15,446 nucleotides of DNA from JAXHUH01 sp034211175 (GCA_034211175.1 JAXHUH010000009.1:1-15446); one strand, 5' to 3'; shown: positions 6,199-12,989, counted from the first letter of the stretch. A program made the numbers and translations. The notes: generated from the sequence alone by a model not told the origin.

Positions 6199-6978
6199 AT
6201 GTCGACCGAGCTTCCGCTGCCGAACTTCACGACCGACCTGACGGGGACCGCCGCCTTCGTCACCGGGACCACCTCCGGTCTCGGTCGGCGCTTCGCCAAG
6301 GTGCTTGCGGCCTCGGGCGGCTCGGTCGCGGTGACCGGGCGACGAGCCGAGCGGCTCGAGGAGCTGGCCGCCGAGATCCGCGCCGACGGCGGGACCTGCG
6401 TCCCGATCCCCCTCGACGTGACCGACGCCGACGCCTGCATCGCCGCCATGGGTCGCGCCGAGGACGAGCTCGGACCGCTGTCGATCCTCGTGAACAACGC
6501 CGGCATCCCCGACGCCCAGTACGCGGCCAAGATGTCGACCGAGCTGATCGACAAGGTCTTCGACACCAACCTGCGGGGCCCGTTCATCCTCAGCTGCGAG
6601 CTGGCCCGCCGGCTGATGGCCCGCAAGGCGCCGGGCCGGATCGTGAACATCTCGTCGATGGGCGCCCACAACTACGCGGGCGGCGGCGCGGCCCTCTATT
6701 CGATCACCAAGGCCGGCATCAACCGCATGACCGAGACGCTGGCGGTCGAGTGGGCCCGCTTCGGGATCAACGTGAACTCCATCGCCCCCGGGGCGTTCTC
6801 GTCCGAGATGATGGACGGGATGCTCGAGCGGATGGGCGACATCACGAAGGCCTTCCCCCGCAAGCGCCTCGGCGACCCGAGCCAGCTCGACAGCACGCTC
6901 CTCTTCCTGGTCTCGCCGTCGTCGGAGTTCGTCACCGGTACGGTCATCAAGGCCGACGACGGCCAGTCACCGCGCTGA
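6199..6978 (+). CDS. Short-chain dehydrogenase/reductase (classical SDR)
   Basis: This 259-aa cytosolic NAD(P)-dependent oxidoreductase has every classical SDR motif: the nucleotide-binding TGTTSGLG (22-29), LDV (72-74), NNAG (99-102), the active-site Asn in TNLRG, the catalytic Ser in NISSMG (152/153) and YSITK (Tyr167, Lys171), then SIAPGAF. The segment AVTGRRAERL after strand two carries Arg residues and no acidic residue, which leans toward NADP(H). The substrate is not evident. In known non-phosphorylated fucose pathways an SDR oxidises 2-keto-3-deoxy-L-fuconate before an FAH-family hydrolase acts, so this gene could complete the upstream pathway. It is separated from those genes by 1.4 kb and has its own promoter-like hexamer. 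It converges with a DUF1876 gene. Confidence 0.88.
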   Translation: MSTELPLPNFTTDLTGTAAFVTGTTSGLGRRFAKVLAASGGSVAVTGRRAERLEELAAEIRADGGTCVPIPLDVTDADACIAAMGRAEDELGPLSILVNNAGIPDAQYAAKMSTELIDKVFDTNLRGPFILSCELARRLMARKAPGRIVNISSMGAHNYAGGGAALYSITKAGINRMTETLAVEWARFGINVNSIAPGAFSSEMMDGMLERMGDITKAFPRKRLGDPSQLDSTLLFLVSPSSEFVTGTVIKADDGQSPR

Positions 6979-6991
6979 ACCCAACCCGGGC

Positions 6992-7022
6992 GCGGCCCGG
7001 CGCGCCGTCGGCGACGGGCCGC
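6992..7022. terminator. Hairpin between convergent SDR and DUF1876 genes
   Basis: GCGGCCCG (6992-6999) and CGGGCCGC (7015-7022) form a perfect 8-bp stem with a 15-nt loop in the 62-bp gap between two convergent genes. A shared bidirectional terminator is the likely role; there is no T-run on either side. Confidence 0.45.
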
Positions 7023-7040
7023 CGGCCGGGTCCGGGCCGC

Positions 7041-7304
7041 TCACGCGTGGATGCGGACCGGGTGCTGCTCGATCTCCTCGATCTCGTTCTCGGCGGCGCC
7101 GAGGAGCTGGTGGCCGAGCCGGATCAGGGCCCGGGCGGCGGCGACCTGCTCGCCGATCACCGGCACGTCCCGATCGAACGGATCGCGACGGGCCTGGCCC
7201 CAGCCGTGATGGTGGTTGCCGGCCACGTCGAGGACGGCATCGGCTCGGGTCGCCCGATCGTGCTCGGAGAAGGTGACCTCGACTCTCCAGGTGGGTTGCG
7301 GCAC
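7041..7304 (-). CDS. DUF1876 (dsRBD-like) domain protein
   Basis: This is an 87-aa protein of the actinobacterial DUF1876 family (Rv2632c-like). The family pattern is present from end to end: WRVEVTFSEHDRATRADAVL, then ARRDPFDRDVPVIGEQVAAARAL, then a C-terminal helix rich in Glu. The fold is dsRNA-binding-domain-like but the biological role is unknown. A His-run with Trp (GNHHHGWGQ) fills the loop where other members have Gly-rich residues. The GTG at 7304 is chosen because a perfect AGGAGG (read on the minus strand, plus positions 7311-7316) lies 6 nt upstream and the product then has the family length. The frame is open to 7409 but that extension has no family similarity. Confidence 0.85.
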   Translation of the reverse strand: MPQPTWRVEVTFSEHDRATRADAVLDVAGNHHHGWGQARRDPFDRDVPVIGEQVAAARALIRLGHQLLGAAENEIEEIEQHPVRIHA

Positions 7305-7480
7305 GACGTTCCTCCTCTCCCCTGAGCAGCGGGAGGCGCCATCGTGAGCCGTCGCGCCGACCCGCGGGCCCGACGGCCCGACTCGGGTTCCGAGCTGCTC
7401 GGTTGCCATCGTGCGCCCGTCGCCGCCCGGCCACCAGGGCCTTTCGGTCGTCGCTCGAACCCCGGGCGGCGGCGCCGGAG

Positions 7481-7564
7481 ATGGTCGCCGGTGCCGGCCA
7501 TGCCCCGTGGACCGACGAGCCCGAGCTCGTCGCCCGAGCCGTGCGCGCCCACCTGGCGGGCTGA
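7481..7564 (+). pseudogene. Remnant of an alpha/beta-hydrolase C-terminus
   Basis: Read on the plus strand, the 27 codons from ATG 7481 to the TGA at 7562-7564 give MVAGAGHAPWTDEPELVARA followed by VRAHLAG. This matches the end of alpha/beta-hydrolase-fold proteins, where GAGHAPW holds the catalytic His and the last helix ends AVRAHLAG. Upstream in the same frame (7403-7480) no hydrolase core, nucleophile elbow or cap can be read, and other frames show only fragments. It lies in the 273-bp gap between two minus-strand genes. It is most simply a decayed gene end; chance similarity is possible because the piece is short. Confidence 0.5.
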
Positions 7565-7577
7565 GCGGCAGGCCCGC

Positions 7578-8798
7578 TCAGCCTCCCGGCCAGGCCGGGA
7601 CCGGGTCGCGGTGGGCACCACGGGCGATGCGGACCAGGGTGCCCTCGTCGGGCGACGGGTCGCCGAGCGCGTCGAGGCGGAAGCCGGCGTAGCGCGGCGT
7701 CGCCACACCGGCCGCAGCCATTGCCGCGACCCGGCCGGCCACGGCCCGCCGGCGACGGGACTGGTGGGGCTGCCAGCTCTCGAGCGTCGTCGCGACGTCG
7801 AGACCGTCCTCGGTGATCGTCAGCGCGTCGGCGTCGAGGAGGTCGGCGCCGGCCGCGGTGCGGGCGATGATGCCGTTGAACCCGGCGTCCTCGGCGGTCG
7901 GTGAGCCCCCGGGCCAGCAGTCGAGGGAGACGACGTCGGCCAGCTCGCCCATGCCGTCGGGGCAGACCTTGCACCGCCACTGGAGGTCCCAGGTGCCGGT
8001 GTCGCCCCAGAACTCGTCGTAGGTCACCTCGACGACGCGGCCGTCGCGGGTGACGAGATGGGTCGGTCCCGGGTTGCCGTGGCCCCGGTAGCGGAACGTC
8101 TCGACCTCGTCGGGGCCGAGGTCGTGGTCGTCGAGCAGGCCCCACGTCTTGGTCATCTTCGACGCACCCCCGCACGCCATGACGAGCACGTAGCGCACGA
8201 CGTCGCGGGCCGCCGGTCGTTCGGCGAGGACCGCCCGGACCGCGGCGGCGTCGCACGGCTTGGCGATGACCGCGGCAGGTCGGTCGTCGTCGATCAGGTC
8301 GAGGAGCGGGACGAGCGGCGCCACCGGGCCGTAGCAGGACGTGGCCCCGGCCAGGACGTGGTCGGGCGTCGTCGACACCTTGGCCGCCCACCGCAGGGGC
8401 TCGTCGGCCGAGGGCCCGACGTGGAGCACCCGCTCGACCCGGCCCGCACCGAGGAGGTACTGGCCGAGCGCGGTGAGCACGCCGCCGGTCGCCGCCTCGT
8501 GCCGGACCTGCGGGTCGGTGGCGTGGCCGACCGCGAGCCGCCGAACCCGGCCCCACAGCGGATCGTTCGCCACGTCCCCGGGTTCATGGTCGTCGGCCAG
8601 CCCGGCGTCGACCGCGATCCCGGGGCACACGCGGTTGATCTCGGCGAGCGGCGCCCCGGTCACCGGCTCCCGCTCGGCCGGGCGCTCGACGCCGGTGGGG
8701 GTCATCGTCATCCGCACCCGCTCGGGACCGGCGATCGCCTCGCACAGCCCGCACCCGATGCACAGCCCGGCGTCGACGATCTCTCGCAGTGCCAGCAT
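7578..8798 (-). CDS. Coenzyme F420 hydrogenase/dehydrogenase beta-subunit (FrhB) family protein
   Basis: This 406-aa iron-sulfur flavoprotein-like oxidoreductase has the FrhB/FdhB layout. A short N-terminal ferredoxin motif CIGCGLC (Cys13, 16, 19) with a later Cys-Pro (Cys58) suggests a [4Fe-4S] cluster. The FrhB N- and C-terminal domains follow with TGGVLTAL, GATSCYGPVAPL, AKPCDAAAVRA, the central FRYRGHGNPGPT, and WRCKVCPDGMGELADVVSLDCW. Family members move electrons between F420 or ferredoxin and a partner substrate (for example chlorophyllide and sulfite enzymes). No partner subunit adjoins it, so it may act alone. The ATG at 8798 is preceded on the minus strand by GGAGG 12 nt upstream and gives the normal family N-terminus; the longer open frame is low-complexity. 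It is divergent from the methyltransferase. Confidence 0.85.
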   Translation of the reverse strand: MLALREIVDAGLCIGCGLCEAIAGPERVRMTMTPTGVERPAEREPVTGAPLAEINRVCPGIAVDAGLADDHEPGDVANDPLWGRVRRLAVGHATDPQVRHEAATGGVLTALGQYLLGAGRVERVLHVGPSADEPLRWAAKVSTTPDHVLAGATSCYGPVAPLVPLLDLIDDDRPAAVIAKPCDAAAVRAVLAERPAARDVVRYVLVMACGGASKMTKTWGLLDDHDLGPDEVETFRYRGHGNPGPTHLVTRDGRVVEVTYDEFWGDTGTWDLQWRCKVCPDGMGELADVVSLDCWPGGSPTAEDAGFNGIIARTAAGADLLDADALTITEDGLDVATTLESWQPHQSRRRRAVAGRVAAMAAAGVATPRYAGFRLDALGDPSPDEGTLVRIARGAHRDPVPAWPGG

Positions 8799-8999
8799 CT
8801 CGTCGTCCGTCCTCCGGTGGTGGTCGCGGCCCGGTTCACGAGAACCGTCGGTTTCGTCCACCCAAGCACGGACGGTCGATGGGTCGGTCACCGAGCGCGG
8901 ACGCCGTCGGCGTCGTTGCCCGCCCCGACGTCCGGGCGTCGCGATTCGGCGTCCGCTGCTCCCCGGGACTGTCAGAGGGCTGGGGTAACGTCCGAACCC
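8799..8999. promoter_or_regulatory. Divergent intergenic region, FrhB-like and methyltransferase genes
   Basis: This 201-bp region has a perfect interrupted palindrome GACGCC-GTC-GGCGTC at 8900-8914 near its middle. A -10-like TAACGT at 8986-8991 lies 8 nt before the methyltransferase ATG with no Shine-Dalgarno between. The palindrome is a possible operator for either gene. No clear promoter for the FrhB gene was found. Confidence 0.4.
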
Positions 9000-10493
9000 A
9001 TGAGCGACGGGCAGCAGCGGCGACCGACGTCGACGTCGAGCTTCGGGGTCTCCCGGCGGGAGAACCACGACGCCTCGGCGTTCTACGACCGGTTCACCCA
9101 GCCCGTGCTGTCCAAGTCGACCGACGTCGCCGAGCACCGCGACATCGACGACATCTTCGTGGGCGACTCCTCGGCGATGGACAAGGTGGACGACAACTCG
9201 GTCGCCCTGGTGGTGACCTCACCGCCGTACTTCGCCGGCAAGGAGTACGAGGTCGCCCTGGGCGAGGGCCACGTGCCCGCCACCTACGCCGAGTACCTCG
9301 CCATGCTGACCGACGTGTTCGCCGAGTGCGTCCGCACCCTCGAGCCCGGCGGGCGGATCGCGGTCAACGTCGCCAACCTGGGGCGCAAGCCATACCGGTC
9401 GCTCTCGGCCGACATCACCTCGATCCTCCAGGACGAGCTGCGCCTCCTGCTGCGGGGTGAGGTCATCTGGCTCAAGAGCCGCGGCGCCGCCGGCTCGTGC
9501 GCGTGGGGGTCGTTCCAGCGCCCGGCCAACCCGGTGCTGCGCGACCTGACCGAGCGGGTCGTGATCGCCTCGAAGGGCCGGTTCGACCGGGCGATCACGC
9601 CGAAGGAGCGCCACGGTCACCTGCCGTCGGAGGCGTCGATCTTCCGCGACGAGTTCATGGAGGCGACGACCGACGTCTGGGAGATCCCGCCGGAGTCGGC
9701 GAGCCGGGTCGGCCACCCCGCGCCGTTCCCGGTGGAGCTGCCCGAGCGGCTGATCCACCTCTACACCTACCGGGGCGACCTGGTCCTCGACCCGTTCATG
9801 GGCTCGGGCACCACCGCGGTCGCCGCAGTGCGGACCGACCGCCACTTCGTCGGCTACGACACCGACCCGGAGTACGTCGAGCGGGCCCTCGGCCGGGTTG
9901 CCGACGAGCGGGCCCGCCTCGCCGACCACGAGGCGAGCGCGGCGCGACCGCTCCAGGTCCGCCTTCCCGGCCGCCCGACCGCCGCGACCGACGACGCACC
10001 TGGGGACGACGCCGGCAGCGGGACGGCGAGCGCGGCCGGCGAGGTCGAGGCGTTCCTGGCCAAGGCGATCCGCGACGGCCTCGCGGCGCGCGACCTGGCG
10101 AAGCTGGCCGTCGAGCACGCCGGGTTCGACAAGGTGCGCACCAAGGTGCCGCCCCGCCACGGCGCCGAGATCACGCTGCGGGCCGTCGACGCCGGCGGCG
10201 ACGAGTGGCTCTTCGACGTGTCCGGCGGGTTCACGTCGAACCGCTCGGGGCTGCGCCGCTCCGAGGCGCTGTGGAAGACGTTGGGCAAGGCTGCGGTGCT
10301 CCACGCGGCGGACCCCGACGTCCGTCTCGTGCTGCTCACCACCGACGCGCCGGCGCCCAACAGCGCTGCCGGCAAGGCGCTCCAGCTCGTGCGGGACCAG
10401 GGCGCGATCCGCGACGTGATCGTGCTCACCTCGCCCGAGGACGTCGCCCGCCTCGCGGCGCACGCCCACGGCGAGTCGCCGGACGCCGGGTAG
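9000..10493 (+). CDS. Beta-class DNA methyltransferase (N4-cytosine/N6-adenine) with C-terminal nuclease-like domain
   Basis: This 497-aa DNA methyltransferase has the catalytic motif IV TSPPY (73-77) before the SAM-binding motif I DPFMGSGTT (264-272), the order of the beta class. SPPY instead of DPPY leans toward N4-cytosine. The body (CAWGSF, ASKGRFDRA, HPAPFPVELPERLI) resembles a methyltransferase conserved across actinobacteria. After a Gly/Asp/Ala-rich linker (325-345) comes a separate domain at 346-490 containing EWLFDVSGGFTSNRSGLRR, SEALWKTLGKAA and VRLVLLTTDAPAPNSAAGKA. This layout resembles restriction-endonuclease-like folds, but the expected (D/E)xK lysine is not visible: the strand reads FDVSGG. 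It could be a sensing or target-recognition module or an inactivated nuclease. No separate restriction gene adjoins it. The ATG at 9000 follows a TAACGT hexamer. Confidence 0.88.
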   Translation: MSDGQQRRPTSTSSFGVSRRENHDASAFYDRFTQPVLSKSTDVAEHRDIDDIFVGDSSAMDKVDDNSVALVVTSPPYFAGKEYEVALGEGHVPATYAEYLAMLTDVFAECVRTLEPGGRIAVNVANLGRKPYRSLSADITSILQDELRLLLRGEVIWLKSRGAAGSCAWGSFQRPANPVLRDLTERVVIASKGRFDRAITPKERHGHLPSEASIFRDEFMEATTDVWEIPPESASRVGHPAPFPVELPERLIHLYTYRGDLVLDPFMGSGTTAVAAVRTDRHFVGYDTDPEYVERALGRVADERARLADHEASAARPLQVRLPGRPTAATDDAPGDDAGSGTASAAGEVEAFLAKAIRDGLAARDLAKLAVEHAGFDKVRTKVPPRHGAEITLRAVDAGGDEWLFDVSGGFTSNRSGLRRSEALWKTLGKAAVLHAADPDVRLVLLTTDAPAPNSAAGKALQLVRDQGAIRDVIVLTSPEDVARLAAHAHGESPDAG

Positions 10494-10501
10494 GCGTCCC
10501 G

Positions 10502-10846
10502 GTGCCCGACCTGCCCGAGGCCCGTTGGCCGGGCCACGTCGCCGTCGCGGTCGTCGACGGCACCCAGGTCCTCGTCGCCGCGTCGGAGGAGGTGCTCAAC
10601 CGGCTCATCGCTGTGCGGGTCGTCGCCCAGACCCCGCCGGGCGAGCTGGCGACCGACGCGCTCGAACGCATCCGCGCCCACCTCGGCGCCGAGGAGTGGG
10701 CCGACGCCGCCGTCGAGTGGATGGCCGCCACGGGTTCGACGATCGACGCCTACCCCGACGAGTCGGTCATCACCGCCACCCAGCTCGGCGAGGACCGCGC
10801 CACCCTCGAGATCGGCCTCACCCCCATCTTCGACCCCCCGACCTGA
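10502..10846 (+). CDS. Hypothetical protein, 114 aa
   Basis: I do not recognise this family. The GTG at 10502 lies 8 nt after the methyltransferase stop, so the two probably share a transcript. The product is acidic and soluble, with a likely beta segment HVAVAVVDGTQVLVAA (13-28), helices around LNRLIAVRVV and ALERIRAHLGAEEWADAAVEWMAA, and a C-terminal strand ATLEIGLTPIF. No signal peptide, Cys or metal motif is present. Strong third-position GC and an uninterrupted frame support it being real. It could be an accessory to the methyltransferase, but nothing in the sequence shows this. Confidence 0.65.
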   Translation: MPDLPEARWPGHVAVAVVDGTQVLVAASEEVLNRLIAVRVVAQTPPGELATDALERIRAHLGAEEWADAAVEWMAATGSTIDAYPDESVITATQLGEDRATLEIGLTPIFDPPT

Positions 10847-10875
10847 ACCCGGGGGCTGCGTCTCCGCCGGCGAGC

Positions 10876-10905
10876 TACCGTCCGGGCGGGAATGGACGGG
10901 GAGGG
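10876..10905 (+). promoter_or_regulatory. Promoter -10 and Shine-Dalgarno of the YjbR-like gene
   Basis: TACCGT at 10876-10881 resembles a -10 element, and GGGGAGGG at 10898-10905 is a strong Shine-Dalgarno 5 nt before the ATG at 10911. Unlike the neighbours with TAnnnT right at the start codon, this gene would have a short ~20-nt leader. Confidence 0.4.
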
Positions 10906-10910
10906 TCGCG

Positions 10911-11291
10911 ATGTCCGACCAGCTCAGGGCACTCGGAGCGTCGACACTGGAGCGGGTCGCCGCGATCTGTGGCGGGTTGCCGGAGTGCGAGATCGCCGGG
11001 GGTGAGCACCACAAGCTCACGGTGCGCACCAAGACGATGGGCTGGCACACCGTCGACCACCACGGCGACGGCCGGGTCGACCTGACGATCAAGGCCGCCA
11101 AGGGCGAGAACGAGGCCCTCGTCGCCGCCGACCCGGAGCGGTTCTTCCTGCCGCCCTACGTGGCCCACCACGGCTACGTCGGCTACCACCTCGACACCGA
11201 CGACGTCGACTGGGACGAGGTCGCCGAGCTGATCACCGACGCCTGGCGCCTCGCCGCCCCGAAGAGCCTGGCGAAGCAACTCGACACCTGA
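10911..11291 (+). CDS. MmcQ/YjbR family protein
   Basis: This 126-aa protein is of the MmcQ/YjbR (DUF419) family, a CyaY-like fold often annotated as DNA-binding without firm evidence. Family traits are an N-terminal helix with LERVAAICGGLPECE, the strand and turn GEHHKLTVRTKTMGWHTVDHHGDGRVDLTIKA, AADPERFFLPPYVAHHGYVGYHLD with the conserved PPY..HHGYVG block, and a final DWDEVAELITDAWRLAAPK helix. The length is normal. It has its own Shine-Dalgarno and -10-like hexamer and ends 8 bp from a convergent small gene. No role is clear from context. Confidence 0.85.
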   Translation: MSDQLRALGASTLERVAAICGGLPECEIAGGEHHKLTVRTKTMGWHTVDHHGDGRVDLTIKAAKGENEALVAADPERFFLPPYVAHHGYVGYHLDTDDVDWDEVAELITDAWRLAAPKSLAKQLDT

Positions 11292-11299
11292 GCGGCGCG

Positions 11300-11551
11300 T
11301 CAGGCGAGTGGCCCGCGCACGCCGATCGCCTCGAGCCGGGCCCGGATGCCCGGATCGTCGACCACGACGCAGGAGTCGGGCTCCCAGATCTCGATGCCGT
11401 AGCGGACGCCATCGGCGGCCGTGTCGACGTGCAGCTCCCACCCCGACCCGTCCTGCTCGGCCGAGCTGTCCATCACGGCGACCACGACCCCGACCGACTC
11501 GGGCTCGGTCCTGCTCCGTACGACGTCCCCTTCACGGATCCGTCGACACAT
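11300..11551 (-). CDS. Hypothetical 83-aa protein, SH3-like
   Basis: I do not recognise this protein. It starts at an ATG whose first 20 bases overlap the end of the upstream Trp-rich frame, the type of overlap seen in translationally coupled genes. The sequence begins MCRRIREGDVVRSRTEPESVGVVVAVMDSS and continues with alternating strands (WELHVDTAADGVRYGIEIWEPDSCVVVDD). A GDVV..(V)GVVVAV opening suggests a small SH3-like beta barrel, but this is inference from pattern. It is acidic with no membrane segment. It is the last gene of the minus-strand group that starts with a TIR-like protein. Confidence 0.6.
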   Translation of the reverse strand: MCRRIREGDVVRSRTEPESVGVVVAVMDSSAEQDGSGWELHVDTAADGVRYGIEIWEPDSCVVVDDPGIRARLEAIGVRGPLA

Positions 11552-11705
11552 CGAAGGTCTCTTTCACTGCGGCGACGATCTCGTCGACGACGTGTGGCAC
11601 CCACTCGGCGAGGGTGCGGCCGTCATCATGACCCTCGTCACCGACCCAGTGCCGTGCCACCCACCAATCGTGCCACTCCGGGTGGGCCGACGGGTGCTCC
11701 GAATC
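11532..11705 (-). pseudogene. Trp-rich coding stretch directly after the TIR-like gene's stop
   Basis: Immediately after the TGA of the TIR-like gene (11706-11708), the same frame stays open for 57 codons to a TGA at 11532-11534. It reads as real protein: HPEWHDWWVARHWVGDEG, then TLAEWVPHVVDEIVAAVKETF. There is no ATG at its head; the first possible start is a GTG inside WWVARH at about 11660, which would discard the Trp-rich part. So it may be the tail of a longer TIR protein cut by a nonsense change, a readthrough product, or a small gene whose start was lost. Its 3' end overlaps the next gene by 20 bp, as in operons. Trp content is 5 in 57, unusual for chance frames. Confidence 0.45.
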
Positions 11706-12515
11706 TCAGCGGGGGCCGAGGTCGTCGGCTGACGACGTCGGGTGCGCGCACGACGGGGCGACCGACGGTGCGTGGCGTCCGTACAGGCGGGGTCGGCGGA
11801 CACGCAGGCGCCGGCCCTGCCGTGAGGTGTGTTCATCGGGCGTCGTCCCGCCGTTGCCCGGGACCGGAGCCGGCGCCGGCGGGATCCAGCCGACCGGCTC
11901 GGTACCGATGCGGCCTTCGGGAGCAGCCTCGTCCACACCGACCTGCCCTCCCACGCCGACCGGCAACGCCGGCGGCATCGGGGGATCGACCGGGCGCGGC
12001 GCCGGAGGCCTCGGGCGCACCCGGAGATCGTCGTCGGGCACCGGTGCCTCGACGCCCGGAGGGAGCGCCTCTGCACCCGGGGGCAGCACCTCGGGGCCGG
12101 GCGGCAGCACCGCCGCCTCGGGCCGCTCGGTCGCGCCGGAGACGCAGCCCTGCGGCACGACCTGCGTGCACCAGCCCAGGAAGTCGGGGACCGTCACCCG
12201 CCCGTCCGTCACCGTCACCACGGTGACCCCGGCGTCGACATGGCGGCCGAAGGCCCGCTTGGCCACCGCCGGCAGGGCGGGTGACGCCAGGAACCGGGGC
12301 GACAGGTAGAGCACGACGAGGTCGGCCTCGTCGAACGAGCGCGTCGTGAGCGCATCCGGGTCGGACCCCCGGGAGAGGTCGTGATCGAGGACCGTTCGCC
12401 GTCCCCGCTGCTCGAGCGCGGCCGCGATCTCCTCGACCTCGGCTGCATCCGCCGGTACGCACGAGATGACGATCTCGCACCGTTCCTCGACGACGTCCGC
12501 CACTGCGCCGGTCAT
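11706..12515 (-). CDS. TIR-like domain protein with proline-rich tail, catalytic Glu missing
   Basis: Counting from the ATG at 12515 (269 aa), residues 13-115 look like a bacterial TIR domain: strand CEIVISCVPADAAEVEEIAAAL, then RTVLDHDLSRGSD, the SFDEADLVVLYLSPRFLAS block and VTVVTVTDGRVTVPDFLGW. TIR NADases carry a Glu six residues after the Ser that ends the S-x2-F-x2-S motif; here that position is Val84 (LASPALPAVAK), so NAD cleavage is doubtful and a scaffold or signalling role is more likely. Residues ~130-225 are Pro/Gly-rich with three LPPGxEx heptads. The last ~40 residues are basic. The ATG follows GGAGGGGG, better than the GTG at 12539. Downstream on the same strand lie a Trp-rich frame and an 83-aa gene, a possible operon. 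TIR assignment is fairly sure; function is inferred. Confidence 0.7.
   Translation of the reverse strand: MTGAVADVVEERCEIVISCVPADAAEVEEIAAALEQRGRRTVLDHDLSRGSDPDALTTRSFDEADLVVLYLSPRFLASPALPAVAKRAFGRHVDAGVTVVTVTDGRVTVPDFLGWCTQVVPQGCVSGATERPEAAVLPPGPEVLPPGAEALPPGVEAPVPDDDLRVRPRPPAPRPVDPPMPPALPVGVGGQVGVDEAAPEGRIGTEPVGWIPPAPAPVPGNGGTTPDEHTSRQGRRLRVRRPRLYGRHAPSVAPSCAHPTSSADDLGPR
12045..12107 (-). repeat. Three 21-bp units encoding LPPG heptads
   Basis: Within the TIR-like protein, residues 137-157 read LPPGPEV, LPPGAEA, LPPGVEA from three imperfect 21-bp direct repeats. Pro-rich heptads of this type form extended linkers and expand or contract by slippage, so copy number may vary between strains. 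Confidence 0.6.
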
Positions 12516-12550
12516 CAGCTTCCCCCTCCGCCAGGTCACCCGCTGATGTC

Positions 12551-12563
12551 ACCGATCATCGGT
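12551..12563. promoter_or_regulatory. 13-bp interrupted palindrome upstream of the TIR-like gene
   Basis: ACCGAT-C-ATCGGT is a perfect inverted repeat centred 42 bp before the ATG of the minus-strand TIR-like gene. A 10-bp palindrome GGAGTACTCC follows at 12586-12595. The remaining 12516-12726 holds no gene that I can support. The sites could bind a dimeric regulator; no factor is indicated. Confidence 0.3.
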
Positions 12564-12726
12564 ACGGGCGAAGAGTGCCTTGAGCGGAGTACTCCCTCCC
12601 GCACCCCGAACCGGGCGACCACGACCAGCCCTTGGCACCGCCGCAACCACACGGCAGATCGTTCCCCCCGGAACGGAGCGACCACTCGGGCGGTGGAGCA
12701 GCGGGGCGGGCGGCGAGGTGCCGCCG

Positions 12727-12894
12727 CTACGAGTGGTCGCCGTCGGCGCGGTGGCGCTCCTCGTCGGCGTCGATGATCGCCTGCAGCTCCTCGGGGTCGA
12801 GGAGGTAGTTGTACGGGCACGTGCGCGGGCTGGCGGCGGCACACGATCCGCACGGCTTGCTCGGATCGGTGAGGCACTCGGGATCGCGACGCAT
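12727..12894 (-). CDS. Small Cys-rich protein, 55 aa
   Basis: The ATG at 12894 is preceded on the minus strand by AAGGAGGGG, an excellent ribosome site. The 55-aa product has four cysteines spaced C-x7-C-x2-C-x7-C (Cys7, 15, 18, 26), in PECLTDPSKPCGSCAAASPR followed by TC, which suggests a zinc or iron-sulfur site, then an acidic helix LLDPEELQAIIDADEERHRA. I do not recognise the family. It lies between a zinc-ribbon gene and the TIR-like gene, all on the minus strand, but with gaps of 137 and 211 bp, so cotranscription is uncertain. Confidence 0.65.
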   Translation of the reverse strand: MRRDPECLTDPSKPCGSCAAASPRTCPYNYLLDPEELQAIIDADEERHRADGDHS

Positions 12895-12989
12895 GTCCCC
12901 TCCTTCGTCGCACCGGCGGCGCTGTGGCCGTCGTCCCAGTATCGACGAGGGACCCACCCCGCTGATGGGGCATTCGGTCCCGGCCGCTG

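Noticed and set aside
5835..6671. 278-codon minus-strand frame covering the SDR start and the upstream gap
   Set aside because: Most of it is antisense to the SDR; the part in the gap is Arg-rich with no family or ribosome site.
9000..10846. Complete BREX, DISARM or two-gene restriction-modification locus
   Set aside because: Only the methyltransferase is recognisable; no helicase, phosphatase, PglX-like or separate endonuclease gene lies nearby.
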